Below, piece after piece: positions 12,566 through 25,521 of a stretch of 64,000 nucleotides of DNA. The translations under genes were made by a program, and so were the position numbers. The stretch's first letter is position 1. Each line of letters starts with the position of its first letter. The notes beneath the pieces are model-generated. The model was not told where the DNA came from. It did not search any database and was given only the letters and a program-made list of their open reading frames with translations. Origin of the DNA: Tyto alba (lineage: Eukaryota; Chordata; Aves; Strigiformes; Tytonidae); contig NW_024881316.1 of assembly GCF_018691265.1 (NCBI RefSeq), positions 27,319,819-27,383,818 of the forward strand, read 5' to 3'.

Positions 12566-13829
12566 AAGATAAAGCATAACTTATATTTTCAGCAAGTGAA
12601 CCACAATCTTTTGGGGAATTTGATGCTGCTATTGAAGCTTGATCACAGTTCAACTATGAAGGATGGTGTTTGAAGGCTACCAGCTGGGCCCTGTAGCCTG
12701 GTATTTTCCTGTTTTGTAAAATATCAATGGCTGGTTCACAAAAAAATGGATAAGGACCTACAATAAGTATCATTCAGTCTTCCTCACTCCAATTCATACT
12801 CTCTGAACAAAAAAAGAAATTAACAGTTTTATGCACAGCAGTTAATTTTATCCAGAGTACCTTTATCACCCTAGAGATGGTGAGTCAGCTCTCAACTCCA
12901 GTGCAGTCACATGCAATTCACCATTAGGAAATTCTGAATGTGAGTTTAAATGACAAGAGGAGACTCAACCTAGTGGAAGGAAATTTTCTGGTGGAGCTCA
13001 TTAACCATATAAACCACACATAAAGCTTAAGCAGTTCTGTTTTAGATGTGACTGGTACCGTTTTATGACTCATATACTTTAAATAATGTTGACGTTGCTG
13101 TTTTTTCTTGAAGAGAAAGTCTGTGCAAACCCAGAAGCAAAGGAAAATATCACCAGTATTATCCTTTATTTGGTAAATTCATACTATGTAGTACAATGGC
13201 CAGTGCTTGAGACTCCAGCCTACAGACATCAGTCAAGAGATTTGTAAATCAAAGGCAAGAACAGAATCAGTTCTCCAAGACATAGCTTCTTTTGTACATA
13301 CATGATGATTTAAAGTTGAAATGTGAGCTCCCTTGCCTTTGGCTTCATTTGAAGTTTGGTCCCTGGATTTGTCTCTTCTGCCTTTTCAGCTCCTCTTCAC
13401 TTACTGCCATGTGCCACCTCTGCACTGGGAAGATTTGTTCCATGTTGCTACCCAGATTATATCGTTTGCAGATCATATATAAGTGTATAACTTTCAGACT
13501 CTGTTATGACTTTCTGACTGCATGTTTACCCTACATTATTAATTTAATTCTTAATTTCTTTCTTGAATACATATAAAAAGTGGTTATCATTGATATGTTT
13601 TCTGCACAGCATTCAGGGTGGTACAGACTGACTATTTAGATCTGTTCTTTGTTTCTGTAGCATTTATTTCTCATATCCTCAACTGCTTTAACCTTGTACC
13701 TTATGTTATTATGACCCACACTCTTGCTTTGTAGGCATAAATAGCTTGTAAAATCTTGTCTTCCACATGGCAACCAAGCTGAATGTTACATAAATTCTGA
13801 AAAAATAAATGTTCTACTTTATTCTTAGA
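12566..13829. other. AT-rich DNA, no gene seen
   Basis: The 94-codon open frame at 13292-13576 (plus) lacks convincing borders and is not called. Confidence 0.5.
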
Positions 13830-14500
13830 TGGTCTTTTAAAGAATAGGATGGAATTAATAAGGGGCAAGTGCAAGGTGTTTTTCTTAGGTGTTAAGGGTC
13901 AATTGCACGAATACATGATGGGGAACAACTGGTTAGGCAGCTGTTCTGATATGGATCTGGAGGGAATATATCACAAGCTGAACATGAGCTACCAATTTCA
14001 TGCCCTGTGCAAAAGGTAAATAGAATTCTGACATATTTAAATATCACTATAACTTACCTGAAATGTGAACAATTCTTGAAATCTTTTCAACATTATTAAG
14101 GTTTTAGCTGGAGTATTGTGGTCAGTTTGGGTTATTGTGGTAAAGATATGTACAAATTGTAGAGGATACTGCAGATAGCTGTGAGAATGATCAGGGGTCT
14201 AAAGACATCTAAAAGAAAAAACTGAAACAACTTTTTTTCAGTAGATTGAATTTAGAACCATTTTGTCTAGAGATGGCATAATAATAGTCTTCATACAATG
14301 AATAGAGTTAAAGATTTAAATCACTGTATGAAAGATTCAGACAGAATTATTAAACTCTGTAATGCTGAGTATTCAGAAGCACTGAATTACCTGGGAAGAC
14401 TGGAACCTGAAGTTTTTTAAGATCAGGTTAGCTGCCTCTTTGGCCTGATCCTGCCTTGGGATGGAATGGTAGACTGGATAAATTTTCAGGGTCATTTGTT
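13830..14500 (+). mobile_element. Ancient CR1 LINE fragment, sense
   Basis: Heavily mutated, but the CR1 order is traceable: a CTGGAGTATTGTGGTCAGTTT block (about 14109-14130), an 'AGGATACTGCAGATAGC...AATGATCAGGGGTCT' block, and a 3' block with GAAGTTTTTTAAGATCAGGTTAG followed by GGCCTGATCCTGCCTTGGGATGG. These match the end of ORF2 and the 3' region of older CR1 subfamilies. Edges are approximate. Confidence 0.72.
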
Positions 14501-15524
14501 TTTTCCATTACTTTGATTTTGTTAGTATAAGTAGTTTCTCAAGATTTAAATTGAATATGTGAATTGCTTGGATATTTTCTATCACATCCTAATGGCAGAG
14601 CATAGAATTTTACCAAGAAAAAAGGAAAAATAGGTCTTGTGTTTCAAAGGTTAAACAGTTGGAACATTAGAATTTTCTGATTAGTTCATACACAAATGAG
14701 TGTATATATGTCTATATTATCATACAGATGGATTCTTTTAATGGGACTTTATCTGTTAAATATGCCCCATTCTCAGGCAATGAGTAACCATTGTCACATA
14801 CAAAAATGGGTGTTATCAGTATAATCTGCTACATAGTTTGCAAGGTCCTGCATCAATCAGGGTTTGTAAATGTAATCAGCATAAAAAATGCCTCTCCTAA
14901 TTAGATAGTTTTCTGTCCTTCCTAACATTACCTATATATTTGGAAGATATTAAACAGAATGCTGGATGATAAAACAAAATACAGACTATAAAACACAGTC
15001 TGTGTATACTCTTAAAGCACCTATAACTTCTAGAATGACATAACTTGTTTTCATCTGTTCCTCAATAGACCTTTGGTTACCTAAGGGATATTTTCCTGCC
15101 ACATTTCCTATCTTGATCACTTTCTGCTTAGTCTCTAGTGCTGTTCAGAAAAGTTATAAACTTTTTAATATGGAAGAAAGATGTATTTTACCCTTGAAAA
15201 CTGAGTAGATTACTCTGCCAAATCCTTGCAAAATGTTCTTTCCTGGCTTGAGAATTTATCTAACAAACTGTAAGCGAAAAGCTAAAACACTGACAACCAC
15301 AGAAATTAAATGGAAAGGTTTCTAAATTTAAAAATATGAATGCTATTGTCACACACACATACACAGAGGAGTTTTTTTTATCAAAGCTTGTGTGTGTGCA
15401 TATGTATACACATAAAGTTCAGCTATTGTATCTCAGGATACATAACTTCCTAAAACTTTAATTAATGAGAACCCGTTGAGCTGTTCAGTACTTTCCCTTC
15501 AATTTCATTTTTTTTTTTCTGTAG
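14501..15524. other. AT-rich DNA with a CA/TG inverted repeat, no gene seen
   Basis: CACACACACATACACA at about 15351 and TGTGTGTGTGCATATG at about 15389 are complementary and could pair as a stem with a loop of about 25 bases. Nothing coding was found. Confidence 0.5.
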
Positions 15525-15679
15525 CTGCTCCACTGAAAGAATTTCTTTCATATGCTTTAATACAAACATACATTTTCATGCAGCTGTTAAAATCTGAATC
15601 ATTACTGCTCTCTGTTATTATGAAGGCAATATCCTCTTGCATACAAATCTGTTCTCTACCAAATGCTTTACTTAAATGA
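15525..15679 (+). other. Exon-like open segment ending in a stop (weak candidate)
   Basis: A strong acceptor (a T-rich run ending TTTCTGTAG) precedes a 155-bp segment. It is open from its second codon base through about 50 codons to TGA at 15677-15679. The peptide begins APLKEFLSYALIQ. I see no convincing donor, and no AATAAA follows closely, so it would have to be a terminal exon with a longer 3' part, or chance. Its leading phase equals that of the 46488-46668 and 25522-25730 candidates. I do not recognise the product. Confidence 0.15.
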
Positions 15680-16095
15680 AACAATATAAACTCATTTAAA
15701 TGATATATATATATATAAGAACTTAATTGTATTATTCTATCAATTATTTCTGTTTAAACTCAGAACCTGTTTATGCCAGTGAATGTTGTATTAAAGATAA
15801 ACATATCTTCACAATAGAGGCATTTTAGTAATGTATTACAGTATTTCATCACTAGAAAAATAATTTTTGTGATATAATATTAGGGCAATACCACAATGAC
15901 AATGGATCAGCATACTTGCTAATAATGCTGACTACTGTAAATATGTTGCAATTCTTCCAAAACTATAATAAAACATGCCTTTATAAGTGTGTGGCTTAAA
16001 AAGAGATTAATTTAAAAAAAAAAAAAAAGTTATAGAAAAATATGAGTCCTATATGCTTCAAACATGCTTTCACAATTCATGGTCTGTGATAATAC

Positions 16096-16314
16096 CTGAA
16101 CTCTTTGCTGCATGTACAGTCTGTTTAACAATATTACTTTGGGATTTTGAGGTGTTCCTTTCCCAACTGCAGTGAAGTGCGATCTATGGGGATTAAAAAA
16201 GACCGACTGCCTCTGATAACTCAGAACAATATTTCTGCACATAGTGCATACATCCAGAGTAATTGTGGTACAAGGGCTTCCCACAGCATAACCCCAATAT
16301 GCATCACATCTGAC
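16096..16314 (-). other. Exon-like open segment on the minus strand (73 codons, phase 0-0)
   Basis: Read on the minus strand, CTCTCCCTGCAG is followed by 219 bp open in one frame and then TTCAG|GTATTA. The peptide starts VRCDAYWGYAVGSPC and holds five cysteines and a mixed composition, unlike random AT-rich translation. Both borders are phase 0, so the segment could be a complete symmetric exon. No family is recognised. The plus strand is also open over much of this interval (16147-16380), so chance cannot be excluded. Confidence 0.2.
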
Positions 16315-16439
16315 CTGCAGGGAGAGCTTTTAAATGGAAGTTCATTCCTAAATATCTTGCCTGAAACCAAGAAAAAATAACACAAAAGTGGAAGGTGAAA
16401 TGAGGTGTTTGGGAATTTTTTTTAATTATTTTATTTTTT

Positions 16440-16492
16440 TGGTTGGTTGGTTAGTTTGGGGATTTTTTTTTTTTATTATTATTATTATTTCT
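16440..16492 (+). repeat. Low-complexity tract (TTGG)n-(T)12-(ATT)n
   Basis: TTGG repeats grade into a 12-T run at 16463-16474 and then ATT triplets to about 16490. Simple repeat just before an LTR fragment. Confidence 0.85.
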
Positions 16493-16541
16493 AATCTAGA
16501 AGCTCTCCAAAAGAAAGGGGACTATAATTATCAAATGCATT

Positions 16542-16880
16542 TGGTTTATGTGTCAAGGTGTTGTCAGTGCGGTGGCTGCAGGAGCAGCCTGTGAGGGGAG
16601 GCCGGGGCTGCCCCGCGCCGGACACAGCCGGTTCCAGCTGGCTCCGACCCACCCACCGCAGGGCACGGCTCGGCCCCACAGACACCCTGGGGGTGCCTCG
16701 GGGGAAAATGAGTTTAAGAAAGAGAAAAATGCTGCATGGCAGAGAAGAGTGAAGAAAAGAAATTGCAGAAACAGCCCTGAAGACACCAAAGTGAGAGAAG
16801 ATGTAGGGGGAGGAGGTGCTCCAGGCATGGGAGCAGAGATTCCTCTGCAGTTTCTGGAGGAACCCATGCAGGAGCAGGTT
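16542..16880 (+). mobile_element. LTR fragment, family C (5' part, 3'-truncated)
   Basis: The start TGGTTTATGTGTCAAGG aligns by eye with the start of the LTR at 50213 (TGGGTTTGCATGGCAAGG). A GC-rich block (about 16570-16700) and the 'GGAGCAGAGATTCC...GAGGAACCCATGCAGGAGCAGG' block follow, as in that LTR. The sequence stops resembling an LTR after about 16880, roughly a third of the way along. The high G+C here against the AT-rich surroundings comes from this LTR. Overlapping open frames on both strands (16548-16883 plus, 16553-16867 minus) follow from base composition and are not genes. Confidence 0.72.
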
Positions 16881-17024
16881 TAGCCAGAATGATTCCAGCC
16901 GTTATTTAAAATTATGTTCATGATTGCAGTCTTGCAAAGTTAATGAAGAAAACCAATTTTTATCATTTGTGATAATAATTATTGGTAGACATGCTTATTT
17001 TTGAAAGATGTCATGAAAAAATGT

Positions 17025-18112
17025 TGGATGAGCAGCCAGGGATCAGATCAAGAAGGCCAATTCCCTGATAAAATTAAATCTGGCCAGATAAAATCTGGTA
17101 CATCAGTGATAAAAGGAAGACTAGGGAAAATGAGGGCCCTCACCAGAAGTAAACGAGAGTCCTGGTTACCTGGGATATGGAGAAGGCTGAGGTGTTCAAT
17201 AACTTTTTTGTCTCAGCCTTCACTGGCAAGGGCTGCAGCCACCCCACCCAAGATACAGAAGGGAAAGGCAGGAACTGGGAAAAGGAAGAACTACCCACCG
17301 TAGGAGAAAATCAGGTTTGAGACCATCTAAGGAACCTGAAGGTGTACAAGTCCATGGGACCTGATGAGATACATCTGTGAGTCCTGTGGGAACTGGCAGA
17401 TGAAGTGGCCAGGCCACTATCCATCATATTTGAGAATTTCTGGTGGTCCAGTGAAGTTCCTGATGACTGGAAAAGGAGAAACCTAACCCCCACTGTTAAA
17501 AAGCAAAAAAAGGAAGACTCAGAGAACGACAGGGCAGTTAGTGTCACCGCTGTTCCCAGCAGGATCATGGAGCAGATCCTCCTGGACACTATGCTAGGGC
17601 ACAGGGAAAATAAGGAGGTGATTGGTGACACACAGTATGGCTTCACTAAGGTAAAATCGTGCCTGACAGATTTGGTGGCTTTCTAGGACAGGGTTACAGC
17701 ATTGGTGGCTAAGGAAAGAGCAAATGACATCATATACCTGGACTTGTGCAAAGCATTTGACACTGATCCACACGACATCCTTGTCTCTAAATTGCAGAGA
17801 CGTGGATTTGATGAATGAACCACCTGGTAAATAACAAATTGCCTCAATAGTCACACTCAAAGTGTTGCAGTCAACAGCTCAATGTCCAAGTGGAGAGCAA
17901 GGACGAGTGACGTTCCTCAGTGGTCAGTATTGGGACCAATGTTATTTAACATCTGTGTTGGTGTCATGGACAGTGGGATTGAGCACAATCTGATCAAGTT
18001 TGCTGACATCAAACCATGTGGTGTAGTTGGCATGATGGAGGGAAGGGATGCCATCCAGAGGGACCTGAACAGGCCTGAGAGGTGGGCCCAAACCATTTTA
18101 TGATTCTATGAA
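17025..18112 (+). mobile_element. CR1 LINE fragment with RT region joined directly to the 3' tail
   Basis: Starts in the linker between EN and RT and runs through most RT blocks. It then jumps from the segment encoding ERWAQ (about 18080) to a terminal TTTATGATTCTATGA tail at about 18095-18110. The several hundred bases that normally lie between (end of ORF2 and the 3' untranslated part) are missing. The copy is 5'-truncated and has an internal 3' deletion. Confidence 0.9.
17405..18103 (+). pseudogene. Decayed CR1 ORF2, reverse-transcriptase region
   Basis: Pieces of the RT domain are readable in shifting frames. The first holds RIMEQILLDTM and YGFTKVKSCLTDLVAF, with a stop at about 17683. 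Then comes the block-A segment [17 protein letters not shown] (about 17741-17794), then QWSVLGPMLFNICV and the FAD-containing segment at about 17994-18020. The catalytic motif is altered: the frame reads KFADIKPCG where active CR1 RTs have an FADD-type box, so one catalytic aspartate is lost. With several stops, the copy cannot encode a working enzyme. Confidence 0.85.
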
Positions 18113-21100
18113 ACTATTGTGGAAGGATAATGCAGAGAATAACCTGGAGGGAAAACTTGTAAAAAGGAAAAAAGAAAGAGTATGTAAATACTCAAAGAGT
18201 GGGAGCTGTGGAAGCAAGGGAATGGATGGGAGCTTTATGCATTGTAGAAATGTTTAAATTACTAGGACAACAGCTTTCTTTGGCTCTATAGGGAATTCAG
18301 ACTTGGTTTGTTGGCTGTAGGAAATTTCATAACAAAGGAGTATCATTTTTGTTAACAGGGACTTTTTCTGAGTAATTCATTAACTGCGGTCCTTTTCAGC
18401 ATTTTTACATAGTGCTCTATATGAATGTGGACATATCTTTAAAAGTATTTATCCTTAGAGGAAGATTTCTGTAAGCCAAACAAACTGAAAACTAATTTGG
18501 GACTAAACTTCACAGAAAACTTGATTTTATATAAGGGTATTCAGGAATCAGGCCTTATTTTGGCCATACTTCCTGAGTGTCTGGATCCTTTCACTTTGCA
18601 ACCTCAATCTGATTCCTACAGGTATTGTGCAGGTAATCTACAAAGTAAGAGTTTCCATGTTTATGTGCTTGTCTTCATTCAGATGATGTGAAGCCTGAAA
18701 ATATTAAGAAACACTTTAGCTTGTTCTAAGGGATAGCATGTCTAAGTCAGAATCGATTAGAGCGCGTGAAAGGAAATTTCAGAACAGATGGAATCACTTT
18801 CTGATCAATAGCAATAGAAGGAAGATTTTATTAAGAGATTTAGATTTGGTCTGATTTGCTTTTATTTGACAGTGATTCTTGCAAGATTTTTCAGTAATGG
18901 TCTGTATTTTTTTTTTTAAGACACTACTTTTGGCTTTGGACTTTTAATAAAGTATTACATTGTCTAAACTATGGCCTTTACCAACACATGCCCATGTCAG
19001 CTCTCATTGTCCATCATTGAATCAATTCTAATTTACATCTGTTCTATCATGTCCATAGTTTGTCTTTCACAAAGTCATGGCTCATAGCTTCATTAATCAT
19101 GCCAAAATTTCAAACTTTCAAAGTTTCTATGGATAGCTTGGGTGCTGATGGGGTGGATTTTAGTGTTGAGATTCATCAGTGGTGTTGTAGTGGTTTTGGA
19201 ATTCTGCAGAGGTGTGGTTGCTTTTCATCATGCAGAGATTCACTCACTCATTGATCTATTTGAAGAGGAGTCGTAACAATGTCACACATATTTTTGGGAA
19301 GGAGTTTCTCAGCTGGAGCTTGAATGCATTATTTATAATAACTGTTACTATTAATTATGTTAATGTTACATTGTTTTTGTGGGTGTAAATGTTGTTGTTA
19401 CTTTTTCCAACGTTAAAATAAAAATCAAAGAATCAGAGTTGCTAACTTCTACACTTCCAGTAGGTGACCATGGGCACATTGCTTAGAACTTGTTATGGGT
19501 CTGTTTTTTTCTTACTTTAGACAACAGTGTCTAAAAATTCAACTGTGCTAAGAAATGAGACCATGCCACTAAATACAGAACAGGTATCCATATACCATAG
19601 TGAAGATGGATAAGAAAAATATCTGGTTTGAATATGCAGAGCATAATAATTCTGTTTCTTAATTTCCCTGTACTTTGCATGCTTCCAGTACTCTTTGTGC
19701 ATGTCTCAGAATGTAATTAAATTTAAAAAAGCAAATATTATTGTGTGCATCATACTTAAATACATGCAAAACCACAAAGAGGAGTGCTTTATTTCTAAGT
19801 ATGTATTTATCTGGGAAATGTCAGGGATAAAAACCTGCTTAACTCTTTGCTCTGTAACTTTAATAAACAAATACTACAGAGTAACCTGCCTTCTCCTATA
19901 AGCATTTGCACATATTTAATGGATACAAATACCTCTTTTTAAAATATCTCTAATTTCTTTACACATTCAAATGAAACTGCTCTTCAAGCTTCTTGTTCAC
20001 CCAGACAAAGGTAGAGGGAAATATTCTATACAATTGAACCTTGTCTCTAATTTACATATGCAGATGTACAAACAGACAATGGAAGCATGGAAGTTTATTA
20101 ATTTGGTTATAGAACACAATTTCTGAAATATATTTATAAGGTCAAATTGAACCTGATTATAAACACATCAGTGAGAAACACAGTCGGAACCTAAGGATAA
20201 TAGGCAAAAATTGCAGAGATATTCAGTAAGCATCTATTCTCTCTTTAGAACTGTTTGATAGTTAATTAAATTTTAAATTTAAGTTTCTATGTCAGATACA
20301 TGATCTGAAATAAACCTTATGTTGATTAAATGTGCTTTTCTGAAAATGCATATTACTGTTCATATTAGAAATGGGGAAAGACTACTAAAACTGGTAAAGC
20401 TAATAGTAAGCTCTCAAAACATTTTTGCATAATCATTGTGTCTGTAAATACAGACTAATACCAATACAAATCTCATGAGACATTAAAATGGATATTGCTT
20501 CATTTGTGAAATGTTAATTATGTCACAAAATCCACATTTTTATTTCTTTTTATCTCGCTCATTCATACTGAATGAATTTATTCTTTATCATGTCTGATAT
20601 CCATTACCATGTTACTCATAGCAAGTATTTATCAATTATATTTTTTATTTTCTTTCTCTGTAAGTTACTGACTATATATGAGAACTCATCACAAATTTTA
20701 GTTGGAATTTTAACATTTTTCACATTTTAAAAATTAGGTTTTCAAGGTTCATTTTATATTTGCTATGGAAGACACAGTTTACACTAACTTTATCAATAAA
20801 TGATAACATTTTTCATTCCATATTTTTCTGTAGTATGAGATGCAGACTAGTCCTTAATGTTGATTTTAATGTAATGTAAAACACAATATGTCTATGTGTA
20901 ATTATGAAAATTTTTACTGAGCTTTGTTTATCATAAGTGATGGTTCTGAACTACAGTAATACATTGAAAGTTTATAAAATCTGCTTGATTTTATCAGAAG
21001 AAAATGGTTTTAATCTTTATTAAGTGATAATTTAAAGACTCATTGGACTTAGATTATGCTCTCACCTATGTAAAGTTAGACAAATTGAGGTATTGAGCAG

Positions 21101-24100
21101 TGAGGCTTACTAGAGAGAATTTCAACACAACCTTTGGAAAATAATCAGAACTAAATAATTTTGCACAGATTGCCAATACCGGTGCAGAGAACATACCACC
21201 TACTATGATGACACAGACATTTTTTTAGCACAATTATTTTGTAACATCTCTGATTTTTTTTATTTTTTTTTTTAAATTAAAATGCATCTAATCTTCCTAG
21301 GCCAACAAAGGGGCTGAATTTAAAACAGGAGTTCCTCATCAATGATATATATAATAACAGTGGATGTGTCAGTAATGTTAACCGCTCTTATTGCACTGAG
21401 AGAAGTATAAACAGTAATCAGCACAGATAAATCAGTCAAAAAGATAGGGACAGACTGATATATGGATAATAACATTTGAACTAGCTGAGTACTATATAAC
21501 TAAAAATCTTTAGTGTGTTTCTGAAAGAGCAAAGTGTATGATAAAGGCTGAAGGATTTGTAGAAATTTCAAACTCTTGAAACAGCTATTTTTAAGGGGCT
21601 GGTTAAACTTCCCAATGAAGAGATTTCCAAGAGCAGTCTTAAATGACAGGCTTGGCCACAATGGAAAATAAACAGAGGATTTACTAGAATTAAATGGAAA
21701 CTTCTTCCAGTTTTCTTTGGTTTTAACAAAAATAGATCTATTCTGTCATATTATTGGAGAATGAAATGGAGATAAAGGGCCATATATTACTCTGTTTCCA
21801 CCACTGGACACCTTAGTATCTCTGCAGAAGTTGTTTAATTGTCATTGGTTTTATACCAACATCACAAAGTGGGTTTGGCTGATGTTGAAGTATGGCATCT
21901 GTGGGTGAATCCACAGGACATGTTCTTCAGTTTGGTGAGCATCCAGTAGTGGAGTGCTATCCATATATCTTTTCTGAAGAGTAATTTCTTCATTTATGGG
22001 GCTACCTGTTGAAAAAGACTGAATGTGATTGTTGCATCCATCATTTTATTGATTATGTAAGTCCTACCCACTTGAATATTTACCAGAGTTGTGCAATGTC
22101 TACTTTGGGCACAACACTTTACACATATGTATAAAATAATACATGTGGTGTTAATGATGTTCTCTGTGCTTTTTACTGCATGACCAGAGCCAGTTTATAA
22201 TTCATAAGATTAAAATCAGTGTCAAACATATGATTTGTCAGTTTAGACAAAGGACTATAATGGATTCTCTGCACATAAAAAACAATGTAATTTCACAAAC
22301 ACGGTCATAGACCTAATCCAGTTGTTTGAAATATATATGAATTTGCAAAAAAATAATGCTGTTGGCAATTTCTTCAAATAGGAAATAATTAGAGCCATAA
22401 ATAAAAGTAAATCAGAAAAATAACTTGAGGCAGCATCTTTTAACAGCCTTACAGGTAATGCCCCCCCCCAAAATACCTCCAGTGTAGAATTTTACAGGTA
22501 ATCAAAGGGCAGAACTGGTAAGTGAAATGAGAAGATAAAAAATTCTAGTCAACAAAAATCTGAAAGCAACATTAGATATCAATAATGACTACAGAGCATC
22601 ACAGGCTGGGAAAATTTCATAGTATTATAATTAACATCTAGGAAAATAAAAGCATTTTTTAACATCTTGTAGGCTCCTATTGATCATGATGATACTAAGC
22701 AGGAAATACAAATAAAAACTGTTAACAAGTGTAAATGCTGATCAGACTATAAATTCAATGTAATGTATGGTAACACCAAAAGTGTTTACATTCAAGGATG
22801 TTAGTATTGCATTATTTATCAAAGTTAATTAACTTTTCCAGAAAAGAAGCAACATCCAACAAGTTTCTGGAGCTAGTTAATAAAATGTCAGCCTTGGTGG
22901 GATTTATCTTCATAAAAATTCCTCACCGTTCAGATATTAATATCACCTAAACAATCAGTCAAGACTGAGACAGCTCTAGGATAATTAGGTTGAAGTGTTG
23001 GATAAATCTGTTAGTACTAAATGATATTGAGACACAAGAGATTTCAGGTATCACATACACCACTAGCAGATATTTCCTGAACTGAATCCCAAACACAAAT
23101 TTAGCTATAACAATTTAAATACAAACATAAAGTAATGTCAAATATGAATTTTCCTTCATAAAAGACAAGGCTCTTCAGATGAAAACAGCAACCAGAAATC
23201 AAGGACAATAAAATCATTCAATAGATAATTTGATAAATCAAGATACAGCATTTGATAGCATCTGAGAATCTTATTTCTAAAATATCATAATAAAATTATA
23301 TTCAAATATCTTTCTATGTTTTATATTCAGATGAGAAAAGGATAATATGACACTGCAGGAGAAGAAAACATCAGAAGAAAAGAAAGCAGAATATCATATA
23401 AAAATAAATACAGAAAGAATATGATATTATCAAAACACATGTAGAAGATGGCTTGTTGGTAAATGCTCTGTTAAATGAGAGAGGTATTTGCTTCTTTTAA
23501 TTATGGTTAAGAAACGAGTGGCGATATTCTTCTGAAACTCTGAAAGTTTACAGAACAGAATAGTTATGCTGGATATCTCTGTGGCAAGCAGTGATCTAAA
23601 ACCAAAAGCTATCACTTGAAAAGGCAACTCATACATACACTTTCCATTCAGGGATCTGAATTAGTTTTCATATGCTATACATCTGAACTGTAAGCCCTAA
23701 TATATTGTGAACATCAGGGCGACTAATTTAAAAAAATACCTAAGTGCAAAAGGAAGAGGCCACAGAAAATCTCAGAAATGTCATGAGACTGAAAAAAATA
23801 TAATAGTTGTATATTTAATGTGAGCAGGGCTATGGACCCACTAATATACATATTTTGACCTCATGCTTATACATTTTAAAATATATTAATAGAATCTTCA
23901 CTTCTTTAAAAAACTACTTCCTGATGTAGCTTCAATTAACATTTTATTAGTCCATAATATCATTAAAAATCTTTTCTACGCTCTAATGGGGACAGGTAAA
24001 GTAAAGTTTAGCTTTTAACTATGGAATAATTTTTATACTGTTGTATTAATAGATTAACATTAGCTACCACAGCACTGATGCAAACATTAACAAAAGTCCA

Positions 24101-24792
24101 GTGGGAGCCTAACCATTAACACAAATGAACTGTGAGTCCAGACTTAAAAACAAAGGCAGAATTGTTCTCCACATAGCTTGAGATACAATAAATAGTATAA
24201 AAACACATTACATGATATTTCATGTTTACTTAAGGTGTAGCAAAATAAGCTAACAAATCTCCAAGCAATAAGTGAAGAACCCAGAGAAATTTATATTCTA
24301 ATTTTATCTCATAAGAAAGACAAGAGGAAATTAAAAAGTCACCCAGAGGGAAGGGAGAGACTCAAATTATCAAAGTAGCAGTGGAAAGCAGTTGACGACA
24401 CAAGTGAGAGAGAAAACAAAAGTGCAAATGAGGATAGAAAAAATTCTTAATAAGATTCATTTTGATTTTACTTGCCACTAGACCTTTGGCCATCAACAGA
24501 AAAAAAATCCATTTTTGCTCTGTCTGCAATATATTCTAGCCATGGCAACTTACATATTCAGCTGAGGAAGTTTGCTTTAAAGGTTAAACACAGAAGAAAC
24601 AAATGTGATGTGAAGAATAAGCTGCAGTGTATAGAGTGTCAAAAGAGTTGAACACAGTTATGATTATAATATAGGAAGAGAAAACTAGTGTGCTCACTTC
24701 TATTTTAGAATAAGACAGGACAATAGGGTAATTGTTTGATTTTCTTTTCTTTTCCTGGATGCTGTACCTATTTTATTATTAATAAAAAATAC

Positions 24793-24823
<31 letters not shown>

Positions 24824-25521
24824 GGCAAAACCAGAAGAGCCAAACCCCCTTCTTTTCAAGTAGAAGATTATTGGCGTTAATCCAAAGCAAGTGGTTTAAT
24901 TTTGTAGATAAATGTTTTTTTCAGAAACAGTAAGTCCCAATAGAGAGTGAAATGGTGAAGTGTGAATCAGCAAAATATGTTGAAAGAAAAATTAAAAAAA
25001 GTAGCTGAGGGTTTTGGATCTTTTATTAGATTTCTTCAGTGGATTTCTCTGCAATTGAATGAAAGTTTTGTATAAATACCTGATGCAAACCAAAGTTGTC
25101 TTAATGTAGGAAAAAAGTTTACATAGAATAGTGCCTCACCTGCCCTCAGGTGAGATCTCTTCATGTTCATTTAACTCTTCCTTGTACTACAAAAGCTTAA
25201 TTTAGATTACTTAAGCTAAAATTCAGATATAGACTAGTAACTATTAATGCTATATGTAGTATCATTTGTAGCATCATAAAGACAGTTGACTAATTACCTC
25301 TGTCAAAGAAACATTACAGACCATTAAAGAAAGTACTTAGCAAATGTGATTTGAGACTTCAGTTGATCCCTCTTGCTACATAATTTCATTATTAAAAAGA
25401 TGGCCACATTTGATCCTTTAAGTACAGAAGAAAATAAATTAATAAAATGTCATGTTATAAGTTAAAATAGACATCATTTTTTTCCAACTTTATATTTTGT
25501 TTGGAATTCTTCTACCTACAG
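18113..25521. other. Long AT-rich stretch, nearly repeat-free by eye, no gene seen
   Basis: No LTR, CR1 or RNA gene was recognised over more than 7 kb. Short open frames (for example 23430-23636 minus, 18497-18691 plus) have no supporting context. A 23-A run is listed separately. Old, highly mutated repeats could be hidden here. Confidence 0.5.
24801..24823 (+). repeat. Homopolymer (A)23
   Basis: A pure A run after AATAAAAAATACAAAAATTT. The nearby AATAAA could make it the tail of an old retrocopy, but no parent sequence is recognised upstream. Confidence 0.9.

Noticed and set aside
12153..12653. 166-codon open frame on the minus strand
   Set aside because: It runs antisense through the LTR at 12035-12565 into its flank, with no promoter or splice support.
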